Below, in pieces: positions 1-8,349 of a DNA stretch of 22,391 nt. Numbering within the stretch: the stretch's first letter is position 1; the number at the start of each line of letters is the position of its first letter. Where the stretch lies: assembly GCA_041487355.1 (NCBI GenBank), contig JBGPND010000071.1, forward strand, positions 1 through 22,391, in the 5' to 3' direction. The position numbers and the translations under genes are program-made. The notes under the pieces are model-generated. The model was not told the origin of the DNA, did not search any database, and was given only the letters and a program-made list of their open reading frames with translations. The DNA is from JAMXLO01 sp041487355 (GTDB taxonomy: Bacteria > Pseudomonadota > Alphaproteobacteria > Acetobacterales > Acetobacteraceae).

Positions 1-1
1 C

Positions 2-208
2 ATCGGCAAGGCGTTCCGCAAGCAACCCGTGGCGCTGCGGCCCAGTTCCGACGATGGTGTTTTCGACATCCACTACTGCGTCCATCGCATCGGCAGGCTT
101 GATCTGCGAACCCTCGGCGCGACCGCCTGTGGATTTGTGGACATCGCAAGAGCGATGCCCACAACCCCACAGGCGCAGCAGCAACATCAGGTCAAAAATG
201 GACTTTGA
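2..208 (+). pseudogene. C-terminal end of an IS481-like transposase, cut by the window edge
   Basis: Reading from base 2, an open frame of 68 codons runs into a TGA at 206-208 and has no start in the window. It contains the patterns KQPVALRPSSDDGVFDIHYC and RIGRLDLRT. Short beta-rich tails of this kind, with a 'LRP..DG..D..F' stretch followed by 'I..LDLR', are what I associate with the C-terminus of IS481-family integrase-core transposases. The catalytic DDE core would lie left of the window, so activity cannot be judged. Just downstream are repeated TGTCACC/TCTCCG motifs that look like an element end, which supports the call. Family assignment is from memory of the pattern. It is labelled pseudogene only because it is incomplete here; the full element may be intact. 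Confidence 0.5.
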
Positions 209-223
209 ACCGAAACAGAGACG

Positions 224-263
224 TGTCACCCATGTCTCCGAACACCTGTCACCTATCTCTCCG
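224..263. mobile_element. Probable right end of the IS481-like element
   Basis: Two related 17-base motifs stand in tandem: TGTCACCCATGTCTCCG at 224-240 and TGTCACCTATCTCTCCG at 247-263, differing at two positions. Such repeated TGTCACC...TCTCCG motifs just after the transposase stop resemble the terminal region of IS481-type elements. The left end is outside the window, so neither the inverted repeat nor a target duplication can be confirmed. After base 263 comes a G-rich stretch of about 45 bases leading straight into urtE. Confidence 0.4.
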
Positions 264-308
264 GCCCAAACAGCGGGAGGGGGTTGGGGGGAGGGGTAGG
301 CTCCCCCG

Positions 309-1004
309 ATGCTCGAAGTAGATCACGTCGATCTGCACTACGGCGCCGCCATTGCGCTGCGGCAGGTGTCGCTGACCGCGGAGATCGGCGCGGTGACCTG
401 CCTGCTGGGGCGCAACGGCGTGGGCAAGACCAGCCTGCTGCGTGCGATCACCGGCGCGCATCCGGTCAGCGCCGGAACGATCCGCTGGGAGGGCGCGGAC
501 ATCACGCGTCTGCCGATCCATGATCGGGCGCGACGCGGCATCGCCTGGGTGCCGCAGGGCCGCGACATCTTTCCCCTGCTGACAGTCCGGGAAAATCTGG
601 AGACCGGATTTGCCGTGTTGCCGCGCGGCCAGCGCCGCGTGCCGGACGAGGTGTTCGAGCTGTTTCCCGTGCTGCGGACGATGCTGCGGCGACGCGGCGG
701 CGATCTGTCGGGCGGCCAGCAGCAGCAGTTGGCGATCGCGCGGGCGCTCGTGATGAAGCCGCGGCTGCTGGTGCTGGACGAACCGACCGAGGGTATCCAG
801 CCCAGCATCATCAAGGATATCGGGCGGGTGATCGCGCTGTTGCGGTCGCAGGGCGGAATGGCCATCCTGCTGGTCGAGCAGTATTTCGATTTTGCCCGCG
901 ACCTCGCGCAGACGATCGCGGTGATGGATCGCGGCGACATCGTGTTGTCGGGGCGGCGGGAGGAGTTGGACGAGGAGGATGTACGACGCCGCCTGTCCGT
1001 CTGA
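309..1004 (+). CDS. urtE: Urea ABC transporter, ATP-binding subunit UrtE
   Basis: This 231-residue cytoplasmic ATPase would energise high-affinity urea import with UrtA (binding protein), UrtB/UrtC (permeases) and UrtD (second ATPase). Visible motifs in order are Walker A GRNGVGKTS (about residues 34-42), signature LSGGQQQQLAIARAL, Walker B LLVLDEP with the catalytic Glu, the UrtE/LivF-like EGIQPSI segment, and the switch His replaced by LLVEQY. Length is normal for UrtE/LivF proteins. It is called UrtE rather than the amino-acid paralogue LivF because it overlaps ureD and heads a urease operon. The other urt genes are not upstream in this window; an IS element tail lies there instead. They could lie further left, beyond the element, or elsewhere. 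Confidence 0.9.
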   Translation: MLEVDHVDLHYGAAIALRQVSLTAEIGAVTCLLGRNGVGKTSLLRAITGAHPVSAGTIRWEGADITRLPIHDRARRGIAWVPQGRDIFPLLTVRENLETGFAVLPRGQRRVPDEVFELFPVLRTMLRRRGGDLSGGQQQQLAIARALVMKPRLLVLDEPTEGIQPSIIKDIGRVIALLRSQGGMAILLVEQYFDFARDLAQTIAVMDRGDIVLSGRREELDEEDVRRRLSV

Positions 1005-1812
1005 CGTCCAGACGCTGCAACGCGCGGTGGGAGAGCTGCGCGTGGATTTGCGCGTGCGCGATGGGCGCACCGTGCTGGAAGGACTGCGCCAGGCCGGCTG
1101 CCTGAAGGCGCGGTTTCCGCGACCGGAGGATGCCGGCTGGTCGAGCATCGTGACGCTGAACACGTCAGGCGGGATTGCCGGCGGCGATCGGCTGGACAGT
1201 GCATTCGCGCTGCGGACCGGTGCGCGGGCGACAATAGCGGCGCAGGCCGCGGAACGATTTTATCGCGCACTGCCCGGCAGCGCGCCATCGCGCGTACGCA
1301 CGCGGATCGCGGTGGCTGACGATGCCGCGGTGGAGTGGCTGCCACAGGAGACCATCCTGTTCGACCGTTGCTCGCTCGACCGGCGGTTGCAGGTCGAGCT
1401 TGCCGCGGATGCCTGGTTTCTCGGCGTGGAGAGTCTGGTGTTCGGCCGCACCGCGATGGGAGAGTCGGTGGAGCACGCGTCGCTGCACGATGTGATCCAG
1501 ATACGTCGGGCCGGGCGATTGCTGTTGCATGACGCGATCCGTCTGGACGGCGAGGTGGCCGCCACATTGCAACGATCGGCGATTGCCGGTGGCGCGCGCG
1601 CCGTGGCGACGCTGGTGCATGTTGGCCCTGGTGCCGAGGACGCGCTGGAGTCGGTGCGTGAAGCGTTACCGCATTGTGGAGTCAGCGCATGGGACGGCAT
1701 GCTGGTTGCGCGCATTCTTGCTGCCGACGGTGCGTCGCTTCGCACCGCTGTGGTCGCTGCGCTGCAAGCGCTGCGGGCTGATCGTCCGTTGCCGCGCGTG
1801 TGGCTCTGTTGA
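979..1812 (+). CDS. ureD: Urease accessory protein UreD
   Basis: This 277-residue protein is the scaffold chaperone that, with UreF and UreG, docks on the UreABC apoenzyme during nickel and CO2 loading. Seen directly: SSIVTLNTSGGIAGGDRLD near residues 54-72, a conserved stretch in UreD, followed by the 'AAERFYR' and 'WLPQETILFD' blocks typical of the family. The start ATG lies inside the 3' end of urtE (26-bp overlap), implying translational coupling. Ten bases separate its stop from ureA. Full length for the family, no damage seen. Confidence 0.93.
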   Translation: MYDAACPSDVQTLQRAVGELRVDLRVRDGRTVLEGLRQAGCLKARFPRPEDAGWSSIVTLNTSGGIAGGDRLDSAFALRTGARATIAAQAAERFYRALPGSAPSRVRTRIAVADDAAVEWLPQETILFDRCSLDRRLQVELAADAWFLGVESLVFGRTAMGESVEHASLHDVIQIRRAGRLLLHDAIRLDGEVAATLQRSAIAGGARAVATLVHVGPGAEDALESVREALPHCGVSAWDGMLVARILAADGASLRTAVVAALQALRADRPLPRVWLC

Positions 1813-1822
1813 GAGGAAACGC

Positions 1823-2125
1823 ATGAACCTGACGCCACGAGAGAAGGACAAGCTGCTGATCAGCATGGCCGCGATGGTGGCGCGGCGCAGATTGGAGCGC
1901 GGCGTGAAGCTGAACCACCCGGAAGCCGTGGCGCTGATCACCGATTTCGTCGTCGAGGGCGCGCGCGACGGCCGCAGCGTCGCCGACCTGATGGAGGCGG
2001 GGGGCAAGGTGATCACTCGCGCGCAGGTAATGGAAGGCGTCGCCGAGATGATCCACGACGTGCAGGTGGAAGCGACATTCCCTGACGGAACGAAACTGGT
2101 CACCGTGCACGAGCCAATCAGGTGA
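1823..2125 (+). CDS. ureA: Urease gamma subunit UreA
   Basis: This 100-residue protein is the small structural subunit of urease, which hydrolyses urea to ammonia and carbamate in the cytoplasm. The sequence opens MNLTPREKDKLLISMAAMVA and ends LVTVHEPIR, the standard boundaries of a free-standing UreA of about 100 residues. The start is supported by a GAGAGGAAAC ribosome-binding site at 1811-1820. The stop TGA (2123-2125) overlaps a GTG start of the next gene by 4 bp. That next gene is not ureB, as it would be in ordinary operons, but a TIR-domain gene. Confidence 0.96.
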   Translation: MNLTPREKDKLLISMAAMVARRRLERGVKLNHPEAVALITDFVVEGARDGRSVADLMEAGGKVITRAQVMEGVAEMIHDVQVEATFPDGTKLVTVHEPIR

Positions 2126-2517
2126 AGGTGTTCGTCTCTCACGGCTCACATGACTCCTGGATAGCGCGCCAGATGGAGCGCTGTATCAGGGAGTGTGGGT
2201 CGGAGACATTCTTGGATGTAAATGATGTTGCGACTGGCGACGATTTCAAGGAGGTCATACGGGCCGAGATTGGCCAGGCTGATGAACTGGTGGCACTTTT
2301 CACCCCATTCTCTCGGGATCGATCCTGGCTGTGGGTCGAGATTGGGGCGGCGTGGATTTTGCGAAAGAGAATCGTGGCGATTACCTATGGTATGACGATT
2401 GGTGATCTGGAGAAGGATGGCGGTGGTCGAGCAATCCTAGCGGACGTGCACCTCCGCCCTCTCAATGACTTCGACGCATACCTTCAGGAACTGCAGGAAA
2501 GGGTTCCTCATGGCTAG
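2122..2517 (+). CDS. Stand-alone TIR-domain protein 1 inside the urease operon
   Basis: This 131-residue protein is essentially one TIR domain (TIR_2-like). It opens with beta-A KVFVSHGSHD, continues with 'ETFLDVNDVATGDDF' (beta-B and the BB loop) and 'IGQADELVALFTPFSRD', and then the WLWVEIGAAW helix. In that helix Glu73 sits where SARM1-type TIR enzymes have the catalytic Glu (WVxxE). Known bacterial TIRs cleave NAD+ or make cyclic-ADP-ribose-like signals, often in phage defence; activity here is inferred. GTG is chosen as start because it overlaps the ureA stop (GTGA), implying coupled translation. The DNA is visibly less GC-rich than the urease genes and uses codons such as ATA and CTA, suggesting acquisition. 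No partner domain or signal peptide is seen. Confidence 0.88.
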   Translation: MKVFVSHGSHDSWIARQMERCIRECGSETFLDVNDVATGDDFKEVIRAEIGQADELVALFTPFSRDRSWLWVEIGAAWILRKRIVAITYGMTIGDLEKDGGGRAILADVHLRPLNDFDAYLQELQERVPHG

Positions 2518-2917
2518 GTTCTTTATATCGTATACAGCATACGACCGAGACTTGGTTGAGCGTCTCGAGCACGTCCTAATGGACCGAGGACACGAAGTGT
2601 TCGTGGATCGCGGCGTAGTGGCTGCTGGTTCCTCCTGGGCAGAGACAATCCGTGATGCAATCGAGACGGCCGATGTCTTTGTAATCCTGGTATCGGGAGC
2701 TTCAGTGAGCCGTGATTTTCCCGTGAGCGCTGAAGTCGGCGCGGCTTGGGAACGCAGAAAGCGGATTGTGGCCGTCGAGACATCCGACGCAGCCGCTTCG
2801 CTGCCACTGCCGCGCGCCGACTACAAAGTCGTGTGTGCCAACGGCCTGTCTGATAGTCAGCTCGTCGACGCCATACTCGATAGCGTCAGGACAGTAGCAT
2901 CCAGCCCAACGTCGTAG
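2510..2917 (+). CDS. Stand-alone TIR-domain protein 2 inside the urease operon
   Basis: This 135-residue second TIR domain opens ARFFISYTAYDRDL, followed by 'GHEVFVDRGVVAAGSSW' (BB-loop region), 'IETADVFVILVSGASVSRDF' and then VSAEVGAAW. Glu75 is in the catalytic position of TIR NADases. The ATG at 2510 is preferred over an upstream in-frame start at 2465: it has GGAAAGGG six bases upstream, begins right at beta-A, and overlaps the stop of TIR protein 1 by 8 bp. The two proteins share the 'E-[IV]-GAAW-x3-RKRIVA' block, so they look like diverged paralogues, but differ elsewhere. They may act as a heteromeric pair; that is inference. No Thoeris ThsA-like partner is present. The gene ends 36 bp before ureB. 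Confidence 0.88.
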   Translation: MARFFISYTAYDRDLVERLEHVLMDRGHEVFVDRGVVAAGSSWAETIRDAIETADVFVILVSGASVSRDFPVSAEVGAAWERRKRIVAVETSDAAASLPLPRADYKVVCANGLSDSQLVDAILDSVRTVASSPTS

Positions 2918-2953
2918 TCGCATGACGGTGTATCCCTTGCATCAAGTATCATC

Positions 2954-3261
2954 ATGATCCCCGGCGAAATCCTCACAGCGGACGGTGACATCGAGCTGAA
3001 CGCCGGCCTCGCCCGCACCACACTGACCGTCGCCAATACCGGCGACCGGCCGATCCAGGTCGGCAGCCACTACCACTTCGCCGAAACCAACCCGGCGCTC
3101 TCCTTCGACCGTGCCGCCGCGCGCGGCAAGCGGCTGGATATCGCAGCCGGCACCGCGGTGCGCTTCGAACCCGGCCAGACGCGCGAAGTCACCCTGGTGC
3201 CATATCGCGGCAACCGCGTCGTGCAGGGATTCCGCGGCACAGTCATGGGAGCACTCGACTG

Positions 3262-3262
<1 letters not shown>
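2954..3262 (+). CDS. ureB: Urease beta subunit UreB
   Basis: This 102-residue second structural subunit of urease has the family landmarks: MIPGEI start, 'NTGDRPIQVGSHYHFAE', 'GKRLDIAAGTAVRFEPG' and the 'YRGNRVVQGFRG' close. Length is normal. The stop TGA shares one base with the ureC ATG (TGATG), so ureB and ureC are coupled. No clear Shine-Dalgarno motif precedes the ATG in the 36-bp gap after the TIR genes. Translation of ureB may therefore have depended on its old spacing from ureA, or may now rely on read-through from the TIR gene; this is inference. Confidence 0.96.
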
Positions 3263-4970
<1,708 letters not shown>

Positions 4971-4971
<1 letters not shown>

Positions 4972-5429
4972 TGCGCGCCGAAACTGTACTGCCGGCCGGC
5001 ACGTGGGATCGGACAGCGGAAGTCGATCGCGTGCTGATCGACTTCGATCGCCGCCATCGCCGCCGCATCCTGCTGCGCACCGAGCAGGGCAGGGAGGTGT
5101 TGCTGGACCTGCCGCAGGCGGTGCGGCTGCGCCACGGGGACGGACTCGCCGTGGATGCGGGTGGTGTGGTGCGCGTCTGTGCCAAACCCGAACCGCTGCT
5201 GGAAATCCATGCGCACGACGACGGCGAGATGGTGCGCATCGCCTGGCATCTCGGCAACCGCCATCTGCCAGTGCAGTTGCTGGGCGAGCGCATCCGCATC
5301 CGCGCCGATCACGTGATCAGGGACATGGTGGAAGGATTGGGCGGCCACGTGGACGAGGTCGAGGCGCCATTCGATCCCGAACCCGGCGCATATGCCGGCG
5401 GACATCACCATCACCATGACCATGATTGA
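4971..5429 (+). CDS. ureE: Urease nickel metallochaperone UreE
   Basis: This 152-residue protein delivers nickel to UreG/the urease pre-activation complex. It shows the N-terminal peptide-binding region (VLIDFDRRHRRRILLRTEQG), the core 'LAWHLGNRHLP'-type block (here IAWHLGNRHLPVQL) containing the conserved nickel-binding His, and a C-terminal metal-binding tail GGHHHHHDHD. The start ATG shares its A with the ureC stop (TGATG). A palindromic repeat cluster begins right after its stop codon, so UreF is not tightly coupled to it. Confidence 0.94.
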
Positions 5430-5598
5430 GCTTTTCCCGTCATGGCCGGACAGCCGTGGGCTTGACCCGGCCATCTATCGCGGCAGAGGTGCTTGGACGG
5501 ATGCCCGGGTCAAGCCCGGGCATGACGGGGGAGAGGACGTTCGCCTCCGCCCAGGCCCTTATCCTGATGCCTATGGGGTCAAGCCCGGCCATGACGAG
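5430..5598. repeat. Intergenic palindromic repeat cluster between ureE and ureF
   Basis: Three related GC-rich units are packed here. Unit 1 has arms ATGGCCGG (5442-5449) and CCGGCCAT (5467-5474). Unit 2 is a perfect hairpin ATGCCCGGG (5501-5509), loop TCAAG, CCCGGGCAT (5515-5523). Unit 3 is a half unit, GTCAAGCCCGGCCATGACG at 5579-5597. The 20-base string at 5430-5449 recurs exactly at 17352-17371. This is the behaviour of dispersed extragenic palindromes (REP/BIME-like). They may form RNA hairpins that temper read-through or protect the upstream message; that role is inferred. Confidence 0.8.
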
Positions 5599-5620
5599 GC
5601 ACAACAGGCGCGCGCTTGCC

Positions 5621-6268
5621 ATGAAAGACGGCGCGCTCCTTCGCCTGCTCGCCTGGCTGTCGCCGGCGTTCCCTACCGGCGCCTACGCCTATTCCCACGG
5701 CCTGGAATGGGCGGTGGAATGCGGCGACATAACCGACGGTGAGACCCTGCGCGTCTGGCTCGCGGATGTTCTGACCCATGGTTCCGGACGCAACGACGCG
5801 ATCCTGCTGCGCCATGCACACCGTGCCAGCGACAGCGACGCGCTTCGCGCAATCGCGGAACTTGCCGGCGCCATCGCGCCATCGCGCGAGCGTCGGGCCG
5901 AGACGCTGGATCAGGGCACTGCGTTCATCGCAGCCGCCGCCGCATGGCATCCGCCGGAACTCCCGGCGCGCATTGCCTATCCGGTTGCCGTCGGCGCTCT
6001 TGCCGGCCGGCATGGCATCGCGGAAGACGCAACCACCGCGGCCCACCTGCAGGCATTCGCGGCAAACCTGATCTCCGCCGCCGTCCGCCTGGTCCCGCTC
6101 GGCCAGAGCACCGGATTGCGCGTACTCGCCGCACTCGAACCAGTCATCCTGCAAGTCGCCGAAGCAACCCGAGCCGCCACCCTCGACGATCTCGGCGGCT
6201 GCGCATTCCGCTCCGATCTCGCCGCCATGCTCCACGAAACCCAGTACACGAGGCTGTTCCGCTCATGA
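5621..6268 (+). CDS. ureF: Urease accessory protein UreF
   Basis: This 215-residue helical protein bridges UreD and UreG and helps gate GTP hydrolysis during nickel insertion. The family pattern LLAWLSPAFPTGAYAYSHGL appears near the N-terminus, followed by 'LEWAVECGDI' and the late 'LVPLGQSTGLRVLAALEP' block. The frame is open back to 5426, but that upstream part translates the palindromic repeats. ATG 5621 places the conserved region at the usual distance from the start and is preferred. The stop TGA overlaps the ureG ATG (ATGA). Confidence 0.92.
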   Translation: MKDGALLRLLAWLSPAFPTGAYAYSHGLEWAVECGDITDGETLRVWLADVLTHGSGRNDAILLRHAHRASDSDALRAIAELAGAIAPSRERRAETLDQGTAFIAAAAAWHPPELPARIAYPVAVGALAGRHGIAEDATTAAHLQAFAANLISAAVRLVPLGQSTGLRVLAALEPVILQVAEATRAATLDDLGGCAFRSDLAAMLHETQYTRLFRS

Positions 6269-6897
6269 TGCATTCGCGTCACGGACCACTACGCATCGGC
6301 ATCGGCGGGCCGGTCGGCACCGGCAAGACCGCACTCATGGACGCGCTGTGCAAGCGGTTCCGCTCCCGCTACGAAATCGCCGCGATCACCAACGACATCT
6401 ACACCAAGGAGGATGCGGAGTTCCTCACCCGCGCCGGGTCGCTGCCGCCCGAGCGCATCCTCGGCATCGAGACCGGCGGCTGCCCGCATACCGCGATTCG
6501 CGAGGATGCATCGATCAACCTCGCCGGCGTCGCCGAACTCAACCGCCGCTTTCCGAATCTTGACATCATCCTGATCGAATCCGGCGGCGACAATCTCGCC
6601 GCCACGTTCTCCCCCGAGCTCGCCGACCTGACGATCTACGTGATCGACGTCGCCGCCGGCGACAAGATCCCGCGCAAGGGCGGGCCCGGCATCACGCGCA
6701 GCGATCTCCTGGTGATCAACAAGATCGACCTCGCGCCTTTCGTCGGCGCCAGCCTCGAGGTCATGGACCGCGACGCGAGGAAGATGCGCGGCGAGCGGCC
6801 ATTCGTGTTCGCCAACATCCGCGCGGGCACCGGCGTGCCCGAGATTGCCGCGTTCATCGAGACCGAAGGCGGGTTGCGGTCAGACCGGCTCGCCTAG
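6265..6897 (+). CDS. ureG: Urease accessory GTPase UreG
   Basis: This 210-residue SIMIBI-class GTPase drives nickel transfer into urease. Visible are the P-loop GPVGTGKT (residues 15-22), the metal-binding Cys73-Pro-His75 motif in GGCPHTAIREDAS, 'LIESGGDNL' and the guanine-specificity motif NKIDLA. Two ATG codons stand in tandem (6265 and 6268); the first overlaps the ureF stop and is used here, which hardly changes the product. The 3' end overlaps the convergent GGDEF-like gene by 18 bp, so this is the end of the urease operon. Confidence 0.96.
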   Translation: MMHSRHGPLRIGIGGPVGTGKTALMDALCKRFRSRYEIAAITNDIYTKEDAEFLTRAGSLPPERILGIETGGCPHTAIREDASINLAGVAELNRRFPNLDIILIESGGDNLAATFSPELADLTIYVIDVAAGDKIPRKGGPGITRSDLLVINKIDLAPFVGASLEVMDRDARKMRGERPFVFANIRAGTGVPEIAAFIETEGGLRSDRLA

Positions 6898-7863
6898 CGA
6901 CACCCGCCAGTATCCGCCGCCCGCCAGCTTCACCTCGCGCATCGCATGGCTGGCCCGGCGTGCGAGATCGGCGAAGCTCTCGCCCGAGCGGCGTGTGGCG
7001 ATGCCGATGGAAAAGCTCACCTCCGGAAGCGTGGCGTGGCACGGCCCGACGATCTTTCCCGGCGCTTCCAGGCACAGAGTCTCGGCACGCTCCGCCGCCG
7101 TCATATGGTCCGCGCCGCTGAGCCAGACTGCGAACTCCGCATCCCCGGTGCGACCCACGAGGTCGCTCGGCCGCACGGTGCTTTGCAGCAGCACCGCCGC
7201 GCGGCGCAGCACCTGATCGCCGCCATCCGAACCCAGCAGCAAATTCACTCTTTCCAGGTTGTCGACTTCCGCCAGCATGAGCGTGCCGGGCAGATCGTCA
7301 CGGTCCAGCCGGACGATGTGGCGCGTCGCCTCGGTGACAAAGGTGCGCTGATTGAGCAGTGCGGTCAGCGGATCGGTCCGCATCGCACGCGCGAGTTCAT
7401 GCTCACTGCTCTCGCGGTCCAGCAGCAACCAGATGACGCCGGCGATCGAGTCCAGCAGCGGCGCATCGTCGCCGCTCCAGGCACGCGCGCCGCGCCGGCG
7501 CCACACGACCAGCCCCAGCCTCTCGCCCACGTTATCCCGGCAGACAGCAACGGCAATCGGCCGTCCGGTCGGCTCCTGCGAAAGCACCGGCGTGCCAACC
7601 GCGGCCTGCCACAACAGCGCACCCGCGGTGGTCTCGGGGGGACCGATGAGGCCGGCTCGCTGCACCACCTGCGGCGCGTCGGCAACCGATCCGGCCGCGG
7701 CACGAACAACCGCGGCACCGTCGGCGCCGAGCGCCTGCATGACGGCATCGAGGCCCGTGCTGATCATATGCGTCGGCCGCGTCTCCCGGCGCAGGTGCAG
7801 GAGAAGGCCTGCCAGCGCCTCATTCATGCGACAAACCGCCGCGCGCTCGCTCTGCCTGGTCAT
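6880..7863 (-). CDS. GGDEF-domain protein with degenerate active-site motif, GAF-like N-terminus
   Basis: This 327-residue protein has no signal peptide or membrane segment. Roughly the first 160 residues resemble a GAF-type sensor ('HMISTGLDAVMQALGADGAAVV...', 'LGLVVW...LLDSIAGVIWLLLDRE'). The second half is a GGDEF fold: it starts DPLTALLNQRTF and contains 'LAEVDNLERVN', 'GDQVLRRAA' and 'FSIGIATR'. The signature is GDAEF instead of GG(D/E)EF, and the usual D-x-D metal motif reads EVD. Catalytic cyclic-di-GMP synthesis is therefore doubtful; a role as an effector or partner protein is possible. ATG 7863 is preferred over a TTG three codons upstream. It converges on ureG and overlaps it. Confidence 0.8.
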   Translation of the reverse strand: MTRQSERAAVCRMNEALAGLLLHLRRETRPTHMISTGLDAVMQALGADGAAVVRAAAGSVADAPQVVQRAGLIGPPETTAGALLWQAAVGTPVLSQEPTGRPIAVAVCRDNVGERLGLVVWRRRGARAWSGDDAPLLDSIAGVIWLLLDRESSEHELARAMRTDPLTALLNQRTFVTEATRHIVRLDRDDLPGTLMLAEVDNLERVNLLLGSDGGDQVLRRAAVLLQSTVRPSDLVGRTGDAEFAVWLSGADHMTAAERAETLCLEAPGKIVGPCHATLPEVSFSIGIATRRSGESFADLARRASHAMREVKLAGGGYWRVSLGEPV

Positions 7864-7967
7864 GTCTCGCAATGCCTATCGACCGTGTGTTGCGCCAGCC
7901 AGCCGTTGCCGGGCACGGAACGGCGTCGCACCGGCCAGTGAATCCGGCCTGGCGTCGCGTGGCCGGA

Positions 7968-8282
7968 TCATGCCCGCACATCGGGCAGCGTGCGGAATCG
8001 CCCAAGCTCGGCATGGGTGCGGCCGCAGGTCAGCACCCAGGCGTTCTCGCCCATGGGGCGGTGGATCAGATAGGCGATGTCGGTGCTCTCCCGTGCGGCG
8101 ATGACGACCATGTTCCGCAGTTTCGGATCGTCCTGGCTGCGCTCGCTCACATAGGCGGCCCTGACGGCGAGGGGCCCGGTGCGCTCGGTGCCGGCAAACC
8201 ACTGCGCCAGGATGGCGCGCTCCCATTGCGAGACGGAGCGAGCGGGGAGGGCGCCAGCGCCCTGCGTCGTGTCAGGCTGCAT
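7968..8282 (-). CDS. Conserved-looking small protein of unknown function
   Basis: This is a 104-residue protein I do not recognise. The ATG at 8282 is chosen over a longer frame to 8381 because AGGGGG lies about ten bases upstream. The protein is soluble and mixed in composition: '...SQWERAILAQWFAGTERTGP', a central 'RNMVVIAARESTDIAYLIHRPM' stretch with beta-strand character, and a single Cys near the end (VLTCGRTHAELG). No signal peptide or membrane helix. It lies 67 bp downstream of the copper ATPase on the same strand, so co-transcription is possible, but a copper role is not shown. Confidence 0.55.
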   Translation of the reverse strand: MQPDTTQGAGALPARSVSQWERAILAQWFAGTERTGPLAVRAAYVSERSQDDPKLRNMVVIAARESTDIAYLIHRPMGENAWVLTCGRTHAELGRFRTLPDVRA

Positions 8283-8349
8283 TCTGCGAATCCCCCTGAA
8301 GCCCGCCGCGATAACTATTGCCCCGGGGGTTGCAGGAGCGTTTCGAACC

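Noticed and set aside
2122..2917. Thoeris defence system
   Set aside because: TIR proteins are present, but no ThsA-type effector (SIR2/SLOG or membrane variant) is near; the flanking genes are urease subunits.
5426..5620. N-terminal extension of UreF
   Set aside because: The extra 65 codons translate the palindromic repeat cluster and have no counterpart in UreF proteins, whose conserved region starts soon after ATG 5621.
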